The notes under the pieces were generated by a model. The model did not search any database. It had not been told where the DNA came from and worked only from the letters and a program-made list of their open reading frames with translations. From contig CM060833.1 of the NCBI GenBank assembly GCA_030762175.1, positions 2,705,501 to 2,769,500 on the forward strand: DNA of 64,000 bases. Direction: 5' to 3'. Shown here piece after piece: positions 11,600-22,814 of this stretch (position 1 is its first letter; each line of letters starts with the position of its first letter). Source of the DNA: Metallyticus violacea (Eukaryota; Arthropoda; Insecta; Mantodea; Metallyticidae). Position numbers and translations under genes: made by a program.

Positions 11600-12395
11600 T
11601 TCTCACCTTGTGCGAAGTTACCAAGGTCTTGAATCTGTGCTAAGGTCAATCAGGTGGTCAGTATTTACATTCTTACTCCACGGTCATTCCTTATTGTTAT
11701 CACTTCTCGCGCGCTGCACTGTTTACTTTCATTAACGTCTAGTTTTTGACTTCATGGCAAGGTGACTTACTCAAGCCTGGCTAGACAATTTTCTTCCTCA
11801 GCAGCAACTTGCGCCAGCGTTCTGCTTGAAAGCATTTTTTTTTTTTTTGTTAGTAAAGTGTTTTTCACTATTATGCAACAACCTCATGATTAGGTCACAT
11901 GATAATCGAAAATAAAAACGTCACTTGAGCATTGCGCTTTTGACGTCACCATTGAGGAATTGGAAACAAACGTTCTATGCTGATTCCAGTATGTGATGGC
12001 AAAGTCCAATTAACAAAATTACTACGGAAATATGTACCGTCAGCATGGACTCTAAGTGGACGAGATCTCACTCTTGCATGAGGGTATACTTCCTGCTGTT
12101 GCCAGCAAACAATAACCTCGCTTTCATGTAAACAATAACAAACTAGAGTCCGTGAGATTTCACTTGTCAGTTTTTCTAGTGCACAGTAAAGTGTTTAAGG
12201 ACCGGTCCGTTAATAGAAAATGTCGACAACAAGAAGACAATTCAGCCAGCTATCTCAGTGTGGCGTATTGCTCACAAATAATGTTTAAGAAGTTACCAGG
12301 AAGATGACAATGGGGCATTGACGTAGAGTCCATACACGCTCAACCTTGTTGTATAATAAATAACAAAAAATTAATATTGTAAATAGTTTACAAGC
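11600..12395. other. No recognised feature
   Basis: Intergenic-type sequence with a poly-T run near 11840. No gene or repeat family was assigned. Confidence 0.4.
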
Positions 12396-12404
12396 ACCCC
12401 TCAC

Positions 12405-12640
12405 ATCTATTCCCACATCCACACACGTGGAGAGTGGGTTCAATCCCGGGAAGATCCATGGATTTATTTGGGCGTACGACTTCTTTTGGAAAGGGAGTAA
12501 AGCCGTGGTTCCCGTGTCGTACATTTGCGGTACTTAAGAAAACCTCCAGCCTAAATGAAGAAGCCTCTGAGCAAAATTTATCGGCCGTTTCACGCCCTGA
12601 ATTGAAAGGGATGCTGATGACCTGAGATGTTGAAGAGCAC
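12405..12640 (+). mobile_element. SINE-B copy 2, diverged head
   Basis: Body landmarks GTAAAGCCGTGG, CCCGTGTCGTACATT, GCCTCTGAGCAAAATTT and GATGACCTGAGATGTT are clear. The tRNA-like head is diverged around the B box (GGTTCAATCCCGG). Confidence 0.85.
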
Positions 12641-12644
12641 ATTA

Positions 12645-13560
12645 TGAAAAAGCATGCCACACATTTCAGAAATTTGTCATTCACTTAATTTTAGGAATGC
12701 GGAAGGTATTGCACCCGAAAGTTTTCAACGCAGACCATAAGAGGGAGCGATTTTTGTGCTGTAGGGAATTTGTACAGCAATTAATACAGTATGAAACACG
12801 CGTGTGAGAAAAAAACATCATACTGCCCCCATTCCCCAAAAGTTCCGGCATCAGTCATAAGTCACATTCCTTCAGACCGCTGTCTAAAAATGAACTGAGC
12901 GATCATGGCATGAACAAGAGGTTGACTCCAAACACCAGATTTATAGTGCGCGCAAATGCACAGCGGCGCTGTATGTTACAAAATTTCTGTCTTCTTCCCT
13001 TGTAACTTCATTTAAAATGTCCTAGAAATGTAACTGGCTTAACTAATTATCATATTCAGGGTAATTTAAAAAAGTAAAAGTTAAACTTTTCGAATGAATA
13101 TGCGATTTAAAAGTTATTCTTGTCTTTAAAGGTAGTCTAGCCAAGGGATTAATAAGCATAGAGTATAACCATAGCTTTTAAATGATATGTGCAGAGATGT
13201 CATAAACAACATCATAAATCTCCTTTTGTACTTAATTACACATAAAATGTTTCAGAAGGGATTTCTATAGCGCAGACTCGCTAATTGCAGAGTGCAGATT
13301 ATGTACTCAGATTACATAACGCAGGATTGTACTAAATACGTTTTAAAACGTATACCAGAATTGCTATTTAACTTTCGGGGTTTGAAAGATGTGTTTTGTA
13401 CACTGATGCAGTTGCAGCAAAATGTTAATTGCGGTCGTGCGCTCGCTTTGAACTGTTCTAAGACAGGCGACTTGAGAGCATTTTTTGTTCGATGATTTAT
13501 TTAAGATTATAATTACGGCCTGAGTCAACAAAAGGCCTGGAAATATAACCCTGATCCTTC
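12645..13560. other. No recognised feature
   Basis: AT-rich. The 67-codon frame at 13292-13495 has no recognisable domain. Nothing else stands out. Confidence 0.4.
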
Positions 13561-13569
13561 TGGTACAAA

Positions 13570-13760
13570 AACTGTAACTGGTTTAGACGAGCAGCACAGA
13601 CAGATGAAAACATTGTTTGTGTAAAGCGAAACGGGAGATACAGGAGTCTATAAATATTCATTCTCTCTAGATGTCAGAAATCCTGCACCATCATATTCGT
13701 GGGAGGAAGCTTTGTCATGTAGCAGTGCCAGGAAAGGGTTCGTCTTTTGGACAATGACAG
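13570..13760 (+). mobile_element. Fragment duplicating mariner relic 4
   Basis: A short piece encodes TDENIVCVKRNGRYRS, then across a frameshift a segment like KSCTIIFVGG. It parallels the TEENIVAVKK region and the AAAATCCTGCACAATCATC stretch at 14150-14270 of the neighbouring relic. It is a partial extra copy of the helix-turn-helix/linker region. Confidence 0.55.
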
Positions 13761-13999
13761 CATCTGACGTGTTTAGAGGCTATACGATAGTCTTTGAGAT
13801 GCGGAAAACGGAATGTTGACCCACTAAAAGTAAAGTGGCATGTGGTAAGCCCATCCCTTACGAGTAAAACAGTAGCAGGTACCGATCCTCTCCACCCCCG
13901 CATTCCACAGCGTGAGGATAAATACCTGCCCCCACCCGTGTACGGCCCGCCAGTCGTTACGATGGAGCTAGAGAGAGCATTTTCGCACTATGATTCTTT

Positions 14000-14900
14000 A
14001 TGATTTCAAGAATGGTTTTAATTAGTCACAAAACGTACAACAGAGACTTTTCGCCACTTAAGGCATCAGTTGTCCACTGGTTTGCGGAATTTAAAAGAGG
14101 TCGAACTTCACTGCAAAATGAAGAGAGAAGTGGGCGACCGGCAACGGTAGTAACTGAGGAAAACATTGTTGCAGTGAAAAAATGATAAGCGCAAACAACC
14201 ATTTAAGGACATCGAAGTAGCTTTTCACATTGGATTCCCAACAGTATCAAAAATCCTGCACAATCATCTTCGTGTCAGAAATTTTTCTTCGGTTGGGTGC
14301 CCCACAATTTGACCGAGGCACAAAAACGCGGATGTGAAGAAATGCTGCAGAGATTCCACGGAGGGAGCGCAAGGTGTGTTTGTGATGACATCACGGGTGA
14401 TGAAACACTTACCAATTTGACCCGAAGACCAAAGACAGTCGGCAGTTTGGATCTTTCCAGATGACGATCCACAACGAAAGTGAAGAGGGGCCGAAGTGTT
14501 GGGAAGAAAATGGTGGCCACAATTCCTCTGGAGGAGCAAGAGACGGTTAGTGCTCAGCGATACACCACAGTCTGCCTGCTGAAAGTTTTCGACAGGCTCC
14601 AAGGACAGGACTGAGGGGGCTCTTGCTTCAAAACGACAACGTCTCCGTTCACACGGCTAACATCACCAACCAGTTCCTGGAGTCCACGGAGATCAGTCTC
14701 ATTCTCCCTGATCTGGCTGCAGGCGATTGTTTTTTCTTCCCAGTGGTAAAAAATCACATGCGAGGAAAGCGATTTTCCAGCCCTGAAGAGACTGTGACTG
14801 CATGCAGTTTTTGAGGACGAGGAAGATCGTGAGGAATACTTTGAAAACGTCAACAGTCGAAGCAAATCCTCACTCCCAATTTGACATGCCTCAAAACGTT
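14000..14900 (+). mobile_element. Degenerate mariner-like transposase relic 4
   Basis: The N-terminal domain is readable at 14000-14185 (VVHWFAEFKRGRTSLQNEERSGRPA). Further pieces lie in shifting frames. DITGDETLTN near 14390-14420 carries the first catalytic Asp. LLQNDNVSVHTANITNQFLES near 14620-14685 carries the second. CFFFPVVKNHMRGKRFSSPEE near 14730-14790 covers the third region, where the Asp codon is replaced (GDCFFFP). A C-terminal piece follows to about 14900. Domain order is canonical and the length is close to a full mariner, but frameshifts disable it. It differs from the DD34D family at 35.8 and 48.8 kb. Confidence 0.8.
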
Positions 14901-14904
14901 CGTA

Positions 14905-16495
14905 GTGACCTTCGTATCACAGGTCAAGGCAGTCGAAGTTGCGTCTTCGCAAATGACGAAACCCCTCCCCTCATTAAGATTAAGCGATGTCGAAGTGTAA
15001 GATAGTGGCCGCAAGTGGCCACTCCAGAAACAAAAACAATCTGCGTTGCGTCACCACAATAATATCTCTGCGAACACAGATTTGAAAACAATTACATTTC
15101 TGCAAGAAACCACCCAGCGTACAGCCCATATCTGGCTCCCGAAAGTTTTTTGTATTTCCAACCGTCACGGAAAAACTGGACGAATGTCAGTCTGGAAGTC
15201 CGAAGGAGACGAGGCAGGTGTCATCTTTTAGGAACAACGGCAAGATTGGTTTCGAGAGGGGGGGATAAAATTTTGTATCCAGAGTGGGGCAGTGGGTAAG
15301 TTAACTTATGGCGCTTCTATTTAGTAGAATCCTAAAAATTAAATATGAACGTTAAAACTGCACTGCATTATCTTGTCATACACTCAAAACTGTGGGGCTG
15401 GAGGTTATCAATGTATGTTAGGAAAGGATTAAACATGTCGAAATACGTGACTTGCAGGTTCCAGTCTTGGTTGTTTTGTGTTAATCCACAAATATTTATT
15501 GCCGTACATAATATTCCAAGGTCATTCAGAAAGAAATGTTGTTTTACATATGTCATGTACGAAATGACGTTCCTTTATGCATGTAATAAACAACAAGTAA
15601 CGCTAGTGTGTGTGTTTTTAATAAATAATTATAGTTGCTCCTGTAAAGTAGGCTCGAGTATCTACATCTAATAAAATGTGTAACTTTCAGGCTTAAGAGC
15701 ATATGCTTTTGCCATAGCATATTTATGTGTTTTGTATTTCTGCTGATTTGTATGACCGTCATTAAATAATGGATGGCGAAGAGCATGGTGTAGTCTTTCA
15801 AATTGTAGTAAATCATCTCCTAGCGTCTGGCGGAGCAACACCTGCGTACACATACACATTGTTGTAGCACGCTTGGAGTTGCCTATCTACACTTCAATCT
15901 AAGGCTAGGGAAACTGCACTGGCTTGTCATATCTCCTTGTTGTTCATTCTCAAAAGCTTCAGAGTGAAATTCGTACATGAAAAGTTTCAATACATTAACG
16001 CCCGATTTCCGTTCGATAGGCTATAGGAAAGATATTCCATTCATAAATTTATCTTTGATAAATGTTTCTGAAACGTTAGATAAAGAATATCAAACAGATA
16101 CATTAACTTGTCTGAAGAAAAATCGACAGATATCCCTTTGATATATTTGACGTGTAAGATGGCGGATTACAACTGGAATAGACCATTTGGAGAGCATTGC
16201 AATGTCCATACTGAGGCAAAACCGGAAAAAGAATTGAATTTCCCGTTTGGAACCTGCAGATTAGCGCCATCATTTCTTTTATTTTCAATTCGAACACTCC
16301 AATTAATAGATTTGTTATCGCGTTGAGCGTTCATTTTGTCACGGAATTAATGAGTGCAAATAGTAGTTTTAGCACTTGTACACATGAAAAATATTTTTGA
16401 AAGTTGCTTCAAATCTCCATCGATCTACTTATTAAGCACCGAAAATAACGATAAAAATGTATATGTCGGTGTGTGTGTGTCTGAACGCAATTTTT
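14905..16495. other. No gene recognised
   Basis: Frames of 60-110 codons (for example 15345-15671) overlap on both strands and lack family signatures. The piece at 15675-15735 resembles 6640-6700. Nothing else is assigned. Confidence 0.35.
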
Positions 16496-16500
16496 ACCGC

Positions 16501-16775
16501 CACAGGTGGCCGAGGTCGTTAAGGAGCGGGCTCGTGAGTGGGAGGTCTGGGGTTCGAATCTCGCCGGAATCGTCCTCCCTGACTGGGGGTTTTTCCAGGT
16601 TTTCCTCAGTCCTCATAAATGACAAATGCCGGGAAGGTACCCTAAACTTAGACCTGGAACGTTTCCTTTCTTAAAAAAATCCTTTCCCAATATATCATTC
16701 ATCTCATGTATCATCAGGGTCCATCGCCTGTGGTGCCTCAGTAGTAAAGAAAAACAGCGTTAAACAATATTAGGA
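16501..16775 (+). mobile_element. SINE-A copy 2
   Basis: Full-length head and body: A box TGGCCGAGGTCGTTAAGG, B box GGTTCGAATC, landmark CCCTGACTGGGGG, then ACCCTAAACTTAGACC, then the tail GTTAAACAATATTAGG. The open frame at 16354-16674 is the SINE read through and not a gene. Confidence 0.93.
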
Positions 16776-16779
16776 AAAA

Positions 16780-17405
16780 CGCTATTTTTTTTTTCCTACA
16801 CGAAACTCGACATATGTCCTTAAAATAAAATAATGAAAACAGTTTCTGAAAATCAGATTATTAGGAGTGGGGGTTTATGTAAAACTCAATTTTTTAAAAA
16901 TCACTCTAACGACAGCAATGATTCTTCTTGCACAATGAGATTTTGTATGTATCATTTACATGAAATAAGGAAATTAGTTTCACAAAATAAGGGAAATAGG
17001 AGTAGGGGTAAACATAAAGCGAAAATTTAAAAAATCGTTCTAGCTGCAGTAATTTTTGTTTCTTCTTAACAAAACTCGGTATATGCCTATCAAATAAAAT
17101 AATAAAAACACTTTCTGAAAAATCAGTGAAATTACATTATTAAGAGTGCGGGTTTATTTGAATTTAAAAATAGCTCCAAAGGCACCTATATGTGCTGTTT
17201 TGCAATGAAGCCGGCACGTATCATTTAATCAAAATAAGAATAATAGTTGCTAAAAATTGCGGAAATCGGACCATTAGGAGTGAAGATGCGCCTGAAAACC
17301 GAAATTGTTTAAAAAGCACTCTAGCGGCACCGTTTCTCTGCTCCAGCGCTCTGTATTCAACTTGCTGAGGAATTCGCTTAGTTTACGCAACTCCTACGCG
17401 AGATG
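16780..17405 (+). repeat. ~137-bp tandem repeat array D, four units, with end motif
   Basis: The recurring segment resembling TTTCTGAAAATCAGGGAAAT appears near 16842, 16985, 17118 and 17254, a spacing of 133-143 bases. Each is followed by a TTAGGAGTGGGGGTTTA-like segment and a CTCTAGCGGCACC-like core. The array closes at 17335-17405 with the family end motif: CAGCGCTCTGTATTCAAC, then GAATTCGCTTAGTTTACGCA. Unit divergence is high, so the array is old. Confidence 0.8.
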
Positions 17406-17520
17406 TTTTACTAATAAGGCACCACATTGATGGTATAGCAAATGAAATTATAAAGTGAGAAAGATTTATTTATTATACATTTTAAAAGGTAGGAAATGTG
17501 TCAGTTAAAAGTTTTAAGAG

Positions 17521-17815
17521 TCGGTCCTGGTGGCGTAGTGGTTACCATACTTGCCTCTCAACCCAAGGTCGCGGGTTCAAACCCGGCCAGGATCGATGGA
17601 TTTTTTCGGGTGTAAAAATTCTAAGTATGGCTTCCTTCGGAAAGGGAAGTAAAGCCGCGTGTCCCATGTCGTACATTTTCGGCACGATAAAGAACCTCAA
17701 GCCTGAAAGAAGAGGTCTCTGAGCAAAATTTGTCGGTCTTTCACGCCCTGAATTGAATGGGATGCTGATGACCTGAGATGTTAAAGAGCGTCCGTAAATA
17801 AATCAAATAAATAAA
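17521..17815 (+). mobile_element. SINE-B copy 3, near consensus
   Basis: Intact tRNA-like head with A box TGGCGTAGTGGTTACC and B box GGTTCAAACCC, full body and an (ATAA)-type 3' end. The best-preserved SINE-B head in the window. Confidence 0.93.
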
Positions 17816-17824
17816 TATTGAGTT

Positions 17825-17897
17825 TAAGGAACTCGGGATCCGAACCCCAGGCCTCTCGTTGATAAGTTTTGTTTTAGCGACATCGGCCACTCATGTC
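17825..17897 (-). mobile_element. tRNA-like SINE head abutting SINE-B copy 3
   Basis: On minus, AGTGGCCGATGTCGCTAAAA (A-box-like) is followed by GGGGTTCGGATCCCGAG (B-box-like). It resembles the SINE-A head but no SINE-A body follows. Probably a truncated SINE head. A real tRNA gene is unlikely because no acceptor pairing is apparent. Confidence 0.45.
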
Positions 17898-17899
17898 GG

Positions 17900-19980
17900 T
17901 AATACAATTAACGCATGACTGACCTTGGCCTTTTGTTTCAAATGCTATTTTAGTCCAGTCTCTTAATGTGTTATTTTTTTAAGGTTCTCGGTAAATTCTA
18001 CGAAAAAAAATTATTGATTTGCTTTCTTTTAAAATATTCTTCTTTGACCCCCTTTTTACAATTTTTGCTTGTAATGAAAATGTGATTAAAAAAAAGTAAT
18101 AAATGTATTAATAAAAAGATAAAATTTGTGCAACAGAAAAGCTCGATTCTTCTGCCATCTCTTGACTGAAACTGATGCTGCTACATAGCCGTATGCATGA
18201 AAATATACAAACGTTATCTGAAAGTGGAACATCATGCTAGAATATTGACAAATACATAATAAAATAATTACATTTCATTGTTTCCGATAAAATAAAAAAC
18301 ATAACAGGAATAATCAATGATTCGTGTTACACATTAAAGCATACGAGTTTATTACCGAGGAGTGCACATAACCTAATTCAAGGTCATGCGTAACTTTTTA
18401 TTAATACATTATACTGTTTCATGGAACAGAAAACTACACCTCCATACTTTACAACACGTATTATGATTACACCATGTTTTTGTGATTCTGTCTTTGACGT
18501 TCTATTGTTTCATAGCAACAAGGCAACAGCTGCAGAAACTGCATTATTAAAATGCCATCTATTGGACAGTTCTGAACTTCACTATCAAACAGATAGTTAT
18601 CGAATAGATATAAACATTTTAAAAGAATATACTATGCAGTTTGAAAGTGCCCAATTTAAATTGACTGCTAAATACGCTCCGTTGGTGTTCCTTATTCCCG
18701 CTAGCTTAGCGATAGCATATCAAATTTCCGGTTCCTGTGCTTGCCCGCTTGCTGCTGTTTACTATTAACTGAAAGGCGCACGAGGCGGTGCAGTGGAGAA
18801 GTTGATAATACTCATTTCACTTTTCATAATTAGTAATTTAATAAACAAAAGAAATCAATACCAGTCATATTTAAAAGAAGTTGTGATTTGCCGAGGAAAA
18901 CACGATGTCGGCGAAACGCAAACTTGGCTCAAATCGTATAAACTATGCCCACTTCTTTTACAAACAAATTAGGTCCAGGGTAAATAATAATCTTGTATAT
19001 TTTTGCAATATTAATCTGGTAAATAGCGAAAATTCATAAATTACAAGGCGTTAATTAACAATCATTTCAGATATTGCAAAAGTGGTTTAGAACTAACAAT
19101 TTGAGTCAATGGTCCACGAAGAAAAATAATGGGGTTATGTAGTAATAAAGAAGTAGAAATTATGCAGATTAAAGAAAAATGGGGAAAGAATTTAATTTAG
19201 AATGTGTTCAAACCTGCTTCGCGAGCGTGGATATGCAATAGATCATCATACGTGTTCTACAAATATGGCACTAATCTTATGACAGTTAATGATTTATCGT
19301 GTCATGTAGTTTATCTAGAACATCCGAATGCTCCAGTTTCCCTATTTAAAAAAAACCTATCATATTTTATTTATATGATAATACTGATTTTCGTTGCAAA
19401 AAAATAATAAATAATAATAATGCTGCCGGTAGAGCAGTTTATAAGTGTTGCGTATCGGATAAACTCCCACACCTAATAATCGGTTTTCGCTGATTTTCTG
19501 AAACTATTTTCGTTGTTTTATTTCAATGGCCTAGTAAGTAGGATCGATGGAGATTTGAAGACATTTTTCATGGGTACAGACACAATCCTTAGGAATAGGC
19601 TAAAAGTTTCTCAAGGGTGATAATATTGCATTTAAATACTAATAATAAATACAAGCATTTGTTACAAGAAATGTTGAAAATAGCGTCCCTCGGCGACCGC
19701 GTACAATATTCTCGAAGAGCACGATTCCTGTCGGTTTAACAAGTTGGCGGACAATTTCTCTTACTGGAACATGTTGCGGCCTAGCACTTTTCTGCAAGAA
19801 TACATTTTTATATATGTATCGTACATAAAATTCCTTCAAAATTATGTTTAGGGAGTAGAATAACTAACGAAGAAAATTAGCGCACAACCGCAAACTACTA
19901 CTTGCACATGCATTACTGACTTCTCTCGCCGCGCTCTACCGGCCGAAGTGCACTGTATTACAAACACTATCTATTCAATC
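17900..19980. other. Mostly unassigned
   Basis: AT-rich. The 115-codon frame at 18421-18768 has no known domain, no splice context and an AT-rich composition like its surroundings. 19425-19600 carries a diverged repeat-D piece (minus) and the GGATCGATGGAGATTTGAAG segment. The minus frame near 19690-19830 weakly resembles a transposase but I could not place it. Confidence 0.35.
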
Positions 19981-19982
19981 TC

Positions 19983-20268
19983 GGCGGTCCTGGTGGTGTA
20001 GTGGTAACCTCCTCAACCCAAGATCGCGGGTTCAAACTCGGCCAGGATCGATGGATTTTTTTTCGAGCGTAAAAATCCTAAGTAAGGCTTCATTCGGAAG
20101 GGAAGTAAAGTCTTGGGTCCTGTGTCGTACATTTACGGCACGATAAAGAACTTCAAGTCTGAAAGAAGAGGCCTCTGAGCAAAATTTGTCGGGTGTTTCA
20201 CGCGCACAATTGAATGGGGCGCTGATTACCTGAGAAGTTAAAGAGCGTCCTTAAATAAAACAAATAAA
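19983..20268 (+). mobile_element. SINE-B copy 4
   Basis: Head with A box TGGTGTAGTGGTAACC, missing the usual CATACTTGC segment, then B box GGTTCAAACTC, the complete body and an AAATAAAACAAATAAAA tail. Confidence 0.92.
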
Positions 20269-20289
20269 ATGATTCGACATTCTTCAAAA

Positions 20290-20780
20290 TTAGCGCTAAG
20301 GGTCAGCAGCGAATCTGAACAACAAATAAGATATCTCAAAAACAATTCATTTATGGACAACTAACATTTTTCTACTTTTCATTTATTGAAATTGTTGACT
20401 ATTACTTTTGAAACACCCAGTATATGGGTTTATGGCCTAGATAATAAACCCTCGGCCGCCTTTTAACTTTCCAGAGTATGTGCGCACATAACGACCTCTA
20501 GATAAATGTGTGGTAATAGGAAAAGTACTTGTGTCGTATGTTGGATTAATTCTTCTTCTAAACCCTGGACTGAAGTTTTGTAAACGATTTGCTAAAAATG
20601 TCATTTAATGGACCTGTTTTGTTCCACAATATTTCTCCTAAACAAAAACCATACTAAAATATTAAATATCTTGCTGCATCATCGAGTTGTTGTCTGGCAA
20701 GGTTCCTTCTTGTTAAACTGCCCTGCATTTGCCAGTGACGGGATTCGATCTCGTGTCTACTTCAGTTAATCCAGTGCTTA
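20290..20780. other. Probable first intron of the ABCG gene; no exon found
   Basis: Lies downstream (minus sense) of the exon donor at 20781-20780. No nucleotide-binding-domain exon (Walker A, ABC signature) was recognised here or further left to base 1. If the gene is intact, the first intron exceeds 20 kb, so the SINEs and mariners at 1-20 kb may be intronic. Confidence 0.35.
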
Positions 20781-20781
20781 C

Positions 20782-20920
20782 CTTTACGACCCTGGGGCAC
20801 GCCGTATGTCAAATCGATGAACTCGATGTCCACCGGAGGTCTTGCCGGAAGGTAGGAAAGGGTCTTCCGAGGTTTGACCACGGAACACATGGTGAGTATC
20901 TCTGAAGGTTGGCAGGACAT
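20782..20920 (-). CDS. First coding exon of an ABCG-family ABC transporter (partial gene)
   Basis: Minus strand, ATG at 20920-20918, 46 codons plus one base, ending at a consensus donor (AAAG/GTAAGC, GT at 20781-20780, phase 1). The exon encodes an N-terminus with LPARPPVDIEFIDL and DIEFIDLTYGVPQGRK. This is the segment just before the nucleotide-binding domain of ABCG1/ABCG4-type half transporters, which export sterols or other lipids across membranes. An in-frame TAA lies two codons upstream of the ATG, supporting this start as the most 5' one in the frame. Another frame is also open (20784-20969) but has no family match. The Walker A, signature and membrane exons are absent from the window, so this is a gene fragment by position and not necessarily broken. 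Base composition is richer in GC than the surroundings. Family assignment is confident, but ABCG1-like versus another ABCG member is open. Confidence 0.75.
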
Positions 20921-21020
20921 GCTTTAGAGTTTGATATCTACACCACCGAGCATTGCGACTGTATGACATACACTGCCGTCTCTGCCGACCTCACTCCTAT
21001 ACCCTTCCCTCCCTCCCAGG
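20921..21020 (-). other. Putative 5' UTR of the ABCG exon with a splice acceptor
   Basis: On minus, a long CT-rich tract (CCTTCTCCTCCTCCTCCT) ends in CTAG at 21024-21021, immediately followed by CCTGGGAGGG. That is a strong-looking polypyrimidine tract and AG acceptor. The ABCG exon would then start at 21020, with a noncoding upstream exon beyond. A promoter-proximal GA/CT-rich element is the alternative. Confidence 0.4.
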
Positions 21021-21059
21021 CTAGAGGAGGAGGAGGAGAAGGAGCACCAGCAGCGCGAA

Positions 21060-21495
21060 ATTAGACAGTACACCGCCCTAACTGCAGCACCAGCTGATAA
21101 CAGTAGAACATCGAAGTAGGTTTAATATTCACATGTCCTGTATACGACAAGATAAACACAAATATACATCTGAACTCCATTCTATTTACAAACAATTACT
21201 GAATTCTTGATTCTCAAGTTATGCAGTTCTCAGTGGTCAAATAATGTTCAGCTCAAATTATAGAAACCGAAATTGATAATCGAATTGGAACTTTGTTGTT
21301 TACTACAGCAATATATACTGTTACTAATTCTTTTTGTTTTGACTTTAAACCTGATCTAATATGAAAACAATTTCGTTATTTATTAACAGTAAACGATCGC
21401 ATTACAAGTCACTTAAATGTTAGTTTGTAAAACCCCTTCTGCTTTAATTCTTCCTGATATGCGAGAATTAAAATATGTTAACGTTCTAGTGGGCG
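21060..21495. other. No recognised feature
   Basis: AT-rich sequence upstream (minus sense) of the ABCG exon. No TATA box or exon can be supported. Confidence 0.35.
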
Positions 21496-21499
21496 GTTT

Positions 21500-22075
21500 T
21501 ATCAAGGAAACTCCCTCCGTGCATGCCATCGGTACAAAAGTAGTGTCTGAAAATCAGGGAAATAATACTATCAGGAGGGCGGGACACCCAACATTTAAAA
21601 ATCGCTCTAGCGGCACCAATATTTACTTTCTTACAACGAAACTCGGTACAAACCATTTAAATAAAATAAGACAAATATTTCTGAAAATCAAGGAAACCAG
21701 GCCATTAGAAGTTGGGGTTTACCTGAAAACAGAAATTTACAAATCGACAAATTCAACCTGCTGAGTTCATACAGCCCCTTAGTGATGGACTTTTGTTTTT
21801 CTGAACGAAACTCAGCATCTAACGATCAATTAACATCCAGTTCATTAACAATCAAAATTGGACCATTAGGAATGGGGGTTAGCCTAAAGGGAAAATTTTA
21901 AAATTGCTCTAGCGTCCGCAAATTTTGTATTTTCTCAAAGAAATTTGGTATACACCGTTGAAATAAAACAAGAAAAATAGTTTCTGAAAATTAGGGAAAT
22001 CAGATTATTAGGATTGGGCGTTTACCTGAAACCTAAAATTTAAAAATCACTCTATTGGCACTACAAGCATTTTAA
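21500..22075 (+). repeat. ~137-bp tandem repeat array D, second array
   Basis: The CTGAAAATCAGGGAAAT-like segment recurs at about 21549, 21686 and 21984, and the CTCTAGCGGCACC-like core at about 21607, 21907 and 22046. One unit is interrupted near 21740-21800 by end-motif-like sequence (GCTGAGTTCATACAGCCCCT). The reading frame at 21417-21764 is an artefact of the array. Confidence 0.75.
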
Positions 22076-22229
22076 TTGTTTGCCTCACATGCAGCTCTTG
22101 TCATTCCAGAGCAGGGCGTCTGTTTTACTGAGTACAGACTCATAATGCAACTATATCCGCTTCATGTGGTTAAAAATGTATTGCTTTTCAGAAGTTTGTT
22201 TTATAAAAAACGCCGGATGTCTGTATTAC

Positions 22230-22600
22230 ATCGCACCATGGAGGCGTGTAAAGTCAACTCAGTAATAATTAGTTCGCTAGTTGTTCGTATGCTGTTTAAG
22301 ACACTCTGGCTGATTTGTTCTTTGGTTACTCCATTTCTCACTGCACTTGTTGCTTCTCTAGAGATTTCCATTTTTCTCTTCCTCTCCCTACACTTGACCA
22401 ATTTGGACCTTGAAGAGGTCTGTCCATCTTCTTCTGCGTCTGCCTTGTGTCCTTTTTCCTATCCGGAGGTCCCAAACGGAGATCTTGTAGGTTCGCCTAT
22501 TGCCCTGAATTCTTGCGACGTGACGGCCCCATTGCCATTTGCTTCTGGTAGCGATGTCTGTTGTCTGAGATAACTGGTTTATTAATACTGTAGGTATTTT
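22230..22600 (-). mobile_element. LINE (non-LTR retrotransposon) C-terminal fragment
   Basis: On minus, 22388-22609 encodes TRSKWQWGRHVARIQGNR and then LRIGKRTQGRRRRRWTDLFK. This K/R-W-x-W-x-x-H-x-A-R ... G-K-R-x-x-G-R-x-x-x-R-W pattern is typical of the region after the reverse transcriptase in many arthropod non-LTR elements. No reverse transcriptase catalytic motifs remain, so this is a 5'-truncated dead copy. The longer plus-strand frame (22076-22573) is its shadow. Confidence 0.75.
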
Positions 22601-22719
22601 GTCCTTCAAAGTTATCCCAGGATCTTGCGTTGCATTTTTTTTTTAACATATTTGAATTTTGTTCTTTTGGTTTTCGTTAGTGACCATGTGACCATTAAAT
22701 TAATTCCTCAATGGAGGTG

Positions 22720-22798
22720 TGGAGTTTTCTTTCTTTCTTTCTTTCGTTTTTCTTTTCTTTTTCTTTCTTTTCTTTCTTTTTTTCTTTTTCTTTTTTTT
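22720..22798. repeat. (TTTC)n-type pyrimidine tract
   Basis: Irregular TTTC/TTTTC microsatellite, strand-biased over ~80 bases. Confidence 0.9.
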
Positions 22799-22814
22799 AC
22801 AGACAGCCCAAGTA

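Noticed and set aside
11990..12170. Inverted GACTCTA/TAGAGTC blocks suggesting a small transposon
   Set aside because: The matching stretches are short and diverge after a few bases, and no target duplication was found.
16501..16575. tRNA genes at the SINE heads (also 17521, 25460, 19983)
   Set aside because: Only A and B boxes are conserved. The same heads recur attached to identical SINE bodies, and no acceptor-stem pairing is evident.
18421..18768. 115-codon open frame on plus as a possible gene
   Set aside because: No recognisable domain, AT-rich composition like its surroundings, no splice or promoter support.
19690..19840. Minus-strand frame resembling a transposase (FLQKSARPQHVPVREIVRQL)
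   Set aside because: Resemblance is vague and the expected catalytic Asp motif is absent.
20726..20802. tRNA-like SINE head on minus (GATCGAATCCCGTCACTGG)
   Set aside because: It overlaps the splice donor of the ABCG exon and no A box or family body fits. The B-box-like string is probably chance.
22076..22573. 165-codon open frame on plus, one of the longer ones in the window
   Set aside because: It is antisense to a LINE C-terminal fragment whose conserved residues read on the minus strand.
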